DNA of 59,879 bases from Prasinococcaceae sp. CCMP 1430. Lineage: Eukaryota; Prasinodermophyta; Palmophyllophyceae; Prasinococcales; Prasinococcaceae. Position numbers and translations under genes: made by a program. Numbering within the stretch: position 1 is the stretch's first letter; every line of letters starts with the position of its first letter. The stretch covers positions 150,714 to 210,592 of the forward strand of contig RQSC01000023.1 of the NCBI GenBank assembly GCA_013416795.1, written 5' to 3'. Shown piece after piece: positions 56,557 through 59,879 of the stretch. The notes beneath the pieces were generated by a model. That model saw nothing but the letters and a program-made list of their open reading frames with translations, did not search any database and was not told where the DNA came from.

Positions 56557-58713
56557 ATGTGTCCTCCCTTCGCGTCGAGATGGAGCGCAGCTTTCCTTTC
56601 TTCGCGGGGGCGCGGGCGGCCGAGGTGGCACGGGAGCGCAGGCGAAGGGGCACACCTCGCGCGCCGGGGCGGCCGGCGCGCGCGCCGCACGCCCATGCGG
56701 TCGTCGCTGCCCGACGATGCCTTCATGAGCGAGATCGAGCGCAAGGCGCGCGACGAGGCCTTCGCAGGGAGCGTAGGCGCGTTCCGCCAGGCAGAGGGGC
56801 GCAGGCGCGCGGCCGCCGCGCAGGCGCGAGCGCGCGCGGCCGAGGCGCGGATGCGCGAGAAGCAGAACCTGCCGCAGCCGAGCTGGAAGCTGGAGATGGA
56901 GGCCGAGCTTGAAGCCGCGCGGCCCGCGTCGCACGCGCGACCGCATCGCGTGGGTCCCAATCTCGTCAGTCAGCGGTCGGGCGACGACGCCATCGCCGAC
57001 GTCGCCGACGAAGACAGCGACGACGACGAGGACGTCGCACACGTCGTCGTGAGCGGCACTCCCGCGGTATTCGAGACGACACCCGCCGTCGTGCCGCCAG
57101 AGGTGGCGGAGCTCAAGGATGTGGGCGCACGGGCGGTGCGCGACGGCGAATGGCAGGCAGCCATCGACGCGTACAGCGAGGCGCTCGTCCCAGAGACTAC
57201 GGGCGAGCCGCGAGCTGGCCTGCCTCCTGAGTACGCCGCAGCGCTGCACAGCAACCGCTCGCTCGCCCGCCTCAAGCTGGGCGACGCGCAGGGGGCCGAG
57301 GGTGACGCCTCAGCTGCGCATGCGCTATGGCCCGAATGGCCCAAGCCGCTGCACCGCCTTGCGTCCGCGCGACTCGCGCTCAAGAAGTTTGCAGGTGCAA
57401 TGAGCGCCCTGCGCCGCGGGCAGCAGCTCGCACGCTCGGCGTTGCACGAGCACATGGCGCGTGACTTCGGGCCGCTGCTCGAGAGGATTTCCTACGAGGG
57501 CGTCATCGCAGGCTCCTATGATGCTTTCGATGGCCGCACGCTCGAGGTGCGCGACGCCGGCGAAGACGCGTGGAAGATGGGTCCCGCGCCGCACGTACCT
57601 GCACTGGACAATCCGCAGGCCGAGACGTCCATCAACGCGCTCGAGGATGGCGTCACCGATGCGCGTGATCGAGTCCGCGGCGGCACCGACCTCGCCGTCC
57701 TTGGTGGGAGCGATGGGTCCACGCTCGCGTCAAGGTCGGCTAACGCGATTGCTAGGGCGCGTGCAGCCAAGCAGCGGTACAGCTACCGCTCCATACACGA
57801 GGCAATGGATGCGGCCGAGGACGGCGACCGGATCCTGCTCAAGGCGGGCATTCACAACACCGGTGGCACGATGGTCACCGTGAAGAAAAGGGTCCTAATC
57901 AGAGGCGAAGGCACTCTGGGCAACGCGAAGCTCGACCAGCGCGGAAACTCGCCCACTTTTCGCTGCGTGGGGCACTTCGTGGTGCAGAATCTACACATTA
58001 CGCACACCGGCTATCGCGAGACGCTCATGTGCGAGTCTGGTCGGCCCATCTTCGAGAACTGCGTGCTGAAGAACGACGCCGATGACGCGGTCAACGTCAT
58101 CGGCACGGGCAATCCCACCTTCCGACACTGCTACGTAGGCGAGGCGAAGAAGGCGGCCTTCGTATTTTACGAAAATGCGCGCGGCCTGATCACAGACTGC
58201 ATGATCCGCGACAACCAGCAGCACGGTGTGCGAGTGACTGGCAAAGCGTGCCCGACCATTCGGCGTTGCAGCGTCATCAACAATGGCGAAGACGGCGTGG
58301 CATTCACCGAGGACGCCCGCGGCAGCCTTTCAGAGTGCAACATTCGCGCTAATCTTGGCACGGGCGTCGACGTGAGCAGGCAGGCCAAGCCCTTGGTGGA
58401 GGAAAGCGTCGTAAAGAACAACAAGGGTGGGGGGGTGTTCTTCTGGGACGATGCACGAGGAACGGTGCGCGGCTGCCGCGTGAACGGCGGCGAGTCGCAC
58501 GCCCTCATCGTAGACGGCGACTCCGCGCCCAGGATGGAGCAGTGCACCTTCGACGGGGTGTGTCTCGTACCGCAGGAGGTGCTTGACAAGCGCTGCAAGG
58601 CCAACTACTTCAACCAGACCGACGACGCCTCTCGATGGATACCGCCAGAGAAGGCATACGAGCCGATCGGGGCGAGCGTGCTCAAACGCGGCATTGACAA
58701 CTCCTACTACTGA
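56557..58713 (+). CDS. TPR plus right-handed parallel beta-helix protein
   Basis: The ORF is 718 residues from ATG 56557, or 672 from ATG 56695 (MRSSLPDDAFMSEIERKARDEAF), which I think more likely because the telo-box abuts the first ATG. Residues about 180-295 hold three TPR-like helix pairs (VGARAVRDGEWQAAIDAYSEAL, AALHSNRSLARLKLGDAQGAEGDASAAHALWP, LHRLASARLALKKFAGAMSALRRGQ), the clamp type that often binds Hsp70/Hsp90 tails. Residues about 406-680 are parallel beta-helix repeats (SIHEAMDAAEDGDRILLKAG, NPTFRHCYVGEAKKAAFVFYENARGLITDCMIRDNQQHGV, CPTIRRCSVINNGEDGVAFTEDARG), like FBXO11/SHCBP1-type proteins. It may act as a chaperone-linked adaptor or carbohydrate-binding protein; this is inference. 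It ends KRGIDNSYY. Confidence 0.75.
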   Translation: MCPPFASRWSAAFLSSRGRGRPRWHGSAGEGAHLARRGGRRARRTPMRSSLPDDAFMSEIERKARDEAFAGSVGAFRQAEGRRRAAAAQARARAAEARMREKQNLPQPSWKLEMEAELEAARPASHARPHRVGPNLVSQRSGDDAIADVADEDSDDDEDVAHVVVSGTPAVFETTPAVVPPEVAELKDVGARAVRDGEWQAAIDAYSEALVPETTGEPRAGLPPEYAAALHSNRSLARLKLGDAQGAEGDASAAHALWPEWPKPLHRLASARLALKKFAGAMSALRRGQQLARSALHEHMARDFGPLLERISYEGVIAGSYDAFDGRTLEVRDAGEDAWKMGPAPHVPALDNPQAETSINALEDGVTDARDRVRGGTDLAVLGGSDGSTLASRSANAIARARAAKQRYSYRSIHEAMDAAEDGDRILLKAGIHNTGGTMVTVKKRVLIRGEGTLGNAKLDQRGNSPTFRCVGHFVVQNLHITHTGYRETLMCESGRPIFENCVLKNDADDAVNVIGTGNPTFRHCYVGEAKKAAFVFYENARGLITDCMIRDNQQHGVRVTGKACPTIRRCSVINNGEDGVAFTEDARGSLSECNIRANLGTGVDVSRQAKPLVEESVVKNNKGGGVFFWDDARGTVRGCRVNGGESHALIVDGDSAPRMEQCTFDGVCLVPQEVLDKRCKANYFNQTDDASRWIPPEKAYEPIGASVLKRGIDNSYY

Positions 58714-58813
58714 GACGTCGATGGTTGCATAACATTGTCCCAACTCGGCATATTATACCCCACGCTGCGTGGCGATGAGTAGTAGTACAAGGATTGCAGC
58801 CACATCGGCATGC

Positions 58814-59879
58814 TCAGAGCTTCTTCCTCGCCTTGGGCGGCTTTTTGCCCGTCGCTTTGCCGGCCCCGGCCTCCTCCTTTGCGCGGCGCTTCTTGGCGGG
58901 CGTGGTGGCGGGCGGGTCCTCCAGGCCGGCCCATGTACAAATGGGCCCGCTCCAGGGGTAGCTCTGACTCGCCTGGCCGTGCTCGCGCCCGTAGAAGATT
59001 ATCTGCAGGTGAAGGTCACGCCAACTCTCAGGGGGGAAGAGGGCCTGGCATGTGGAAGGCCGCGTGCGTCAGCGTGCCGGTGGTCACGGCATTTGCAGTG
59101 CGACGCCCACGCGCATCGCGACGTGTAGGCGCAGCGCTCACACGCGCGCACCTTGAGGTCTGCTTCAGTGCGCTCGACGGTTGTGCCGTTGCTCAGTCCC
59201 CATCGCGCCGCCAGCCTGTGAATGTGCGTGTCTACGGGGAAGGCGTCGATGCCGAATGCTTGCCCCATAATGACGGACGCGGTCTTGTGCCCGACGCCCG
59301 GGAGCGCCTCCAACGCCTTGAAGTCTGACGGCACTTCACCGTCGTGCAACTCCAGCAGCTGCTTGGAGAGGTTCACGAGGTACTTGGCTTTGGAGTTCGC
59401 CAGGCCGATCTCCTTAATGTACTCCTTCACAGTGTCGATCGACAGTTCGGCCATCGCATGTGCAGTCGGCGCAGCCGCAAACAGTTTGGGCGTGACGGTG
59501 TTCACCTTCTTGTCGGTCGATTGTGCGGACAAGACGACTGCAATGCGCGGGGCGTTAGCGGCAGGGGTCGCACGCACCTGCGGGCGCTGGACACATGGCA
59601 GGCGCGCAGCCGCACCTGCACACAAGAACTGGAACGTGTTGCCGTGGTCGAGCGGGATGGGTGGATCGGGGTACATCTCGGCGAGGCTTTTCGCGATGCG
59701 GTCAGCCTTGGCCTGCAGCTCGGCCGGCGGGCTGGCGGCGGTAGTAGCTGCGCCTCCACCTGGCGGGGTGGCCGCTGCCACGGGGCGCTTCGCCGCCGCG
59801 TGCGCCCCCCCGCGGCGCTGCTGCTTCTGAGCCTCAGGCGCGGGCGGCACCGAGCGGCCGCCGGCGCGCCGGCCCACGG
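58814..59879 (-). CDS. NTH1: Endonuclease III (NTH1-like) DNA glycosylase, 3 exons, 5' end beyond the window
   Basis: Model: complement(join(58814..59044, 59152..59537, 59616..>59879)), with introns of 107 bp (GTGCGC/GCCAG, phase 0) and 78 bp (GTGCGG/TTGCAG, phase 1). No ATG precedes the conserved core, so the start lies outside. Spliced motifs are GNTFQFLCA|VVLSAQSTDKKVN, LANSKAKYLVNLSKQLLELHDGEVP, helix-hairpin-helix LEALPGVGHKTASVIM with the catalytic Lys, AFPVDTHIHRLAARW with the catalytic Asp, TEADLK|ALFPPESWRDLHLQIIFYGRE. It removes oxidised pyrimidines and nicks abasic sites. After FYGRE the usual four-cysteine Fe-S cluster is absent (HGQASQSYPWSGPICTW has one Cys). The tail is basic (AKKRRAKEE...KKPPKARKKL), a likely nuclear signal. 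The N-terminus visible is Ala/Pro-rich and may include a targeting peptide. Confidence 0.9.

Overview
This window reads as nuclear DNA of a very GC-rich, gene-dense, photosynthetic eukaryote, most likely a green alga of prasinophyte grade. The evidence is spliceosomal introns, eukaryote-only protein families (VPS18, SNAPC4-like, class II HDAC, TIM10, PWWP, SNF5-like), an OEP21-type chloroplast outer-envelope channel (a green-lineage marker), a plant-like phosphoglucomutase, a CYP97-like P450, a PPSPPP-rich secreted/membrane protein in the style of green-algal hydroxyproline-rich proteins, and telo-box-like promoter motifs. The species cannot be fixed from the sequence alone. I see no tRNA, rRNA, CRISPR array, transposon or virus.

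Layout. 0.6-8.2 kb: P450 (+), Rubisco-LSMT-type SET methyltransferase (+, 2 exons), a KH/RS RNA-binding protein (-) interrupted by one in-frame TAG, and an SNF5-like protein (+). 8.3-14.5 kb: KIAA0930/DUF2045 homolog (-, 2 exons), a small membrane protein (+), a CDPK-like kinase without EF hands (-), a possible truncated ORF beside a single N, a small two-exon membrane protein (+) and a short-chain dehydrogenase (-). 14.8-27.1 kb: CEP83-like coiled coil (-), receptor-L-domain-like protein (-) whose 5' end lies antisense to TIM10 (+), JMJD8 homolog (+), flavin-reductase-fold protein (-), EF-hand/TM protein (-), type II membrane protein (+) and an EEP-fold protein (+). 27.4-43.3 kb: VPS18 (+), SNAPC4-like Myb protein (+), a 1944-residue multi-pass receptor-like protein (-) and a Dbf4-type zinc-finger protein (-), followed by a 492-base assembly gap. 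44.8-59.9 kb: PWWP/Tudor protein (+), OEP21 (-), class II HDAC (+), phosphoglucomutase (-), TPR/beta-helix protein (+) and a 5'-truncated endonuclease III (-).

Genes are mostly single-exon or split by one short intron. I resolved twelve introns by matching reading phase and protein homology, plus a thirteenth (KIAA0930 homolog) less firmly. They run from 78 to 448 bp, end in CAG, use mainly GTGCG-type donors and are mostly phase 0. The genes do not form one pathway. They are housekeeping and regulatory functions: chromatin (SNF5, PWWP, HDAC, SET), snRNA transcription (SNAPC4), replication control (Dbf4), base-excision repair (NTH), vesicle tethering (VPS18), organelle import and channels (TIM10, OEP21) and carbohydrate and pigment metabolism (PGM, P450). 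I found no single new system. The strongest oddities are the TAG inside a KH domain, the giant receptor/ARM-like protein, the N-myristoylation-type start of phosphoglucomutase, ring-finger decay in VPS18, loss of Fe-S cysteines in endonuclease III, and the TIM10/L-domain antisense arrangement.
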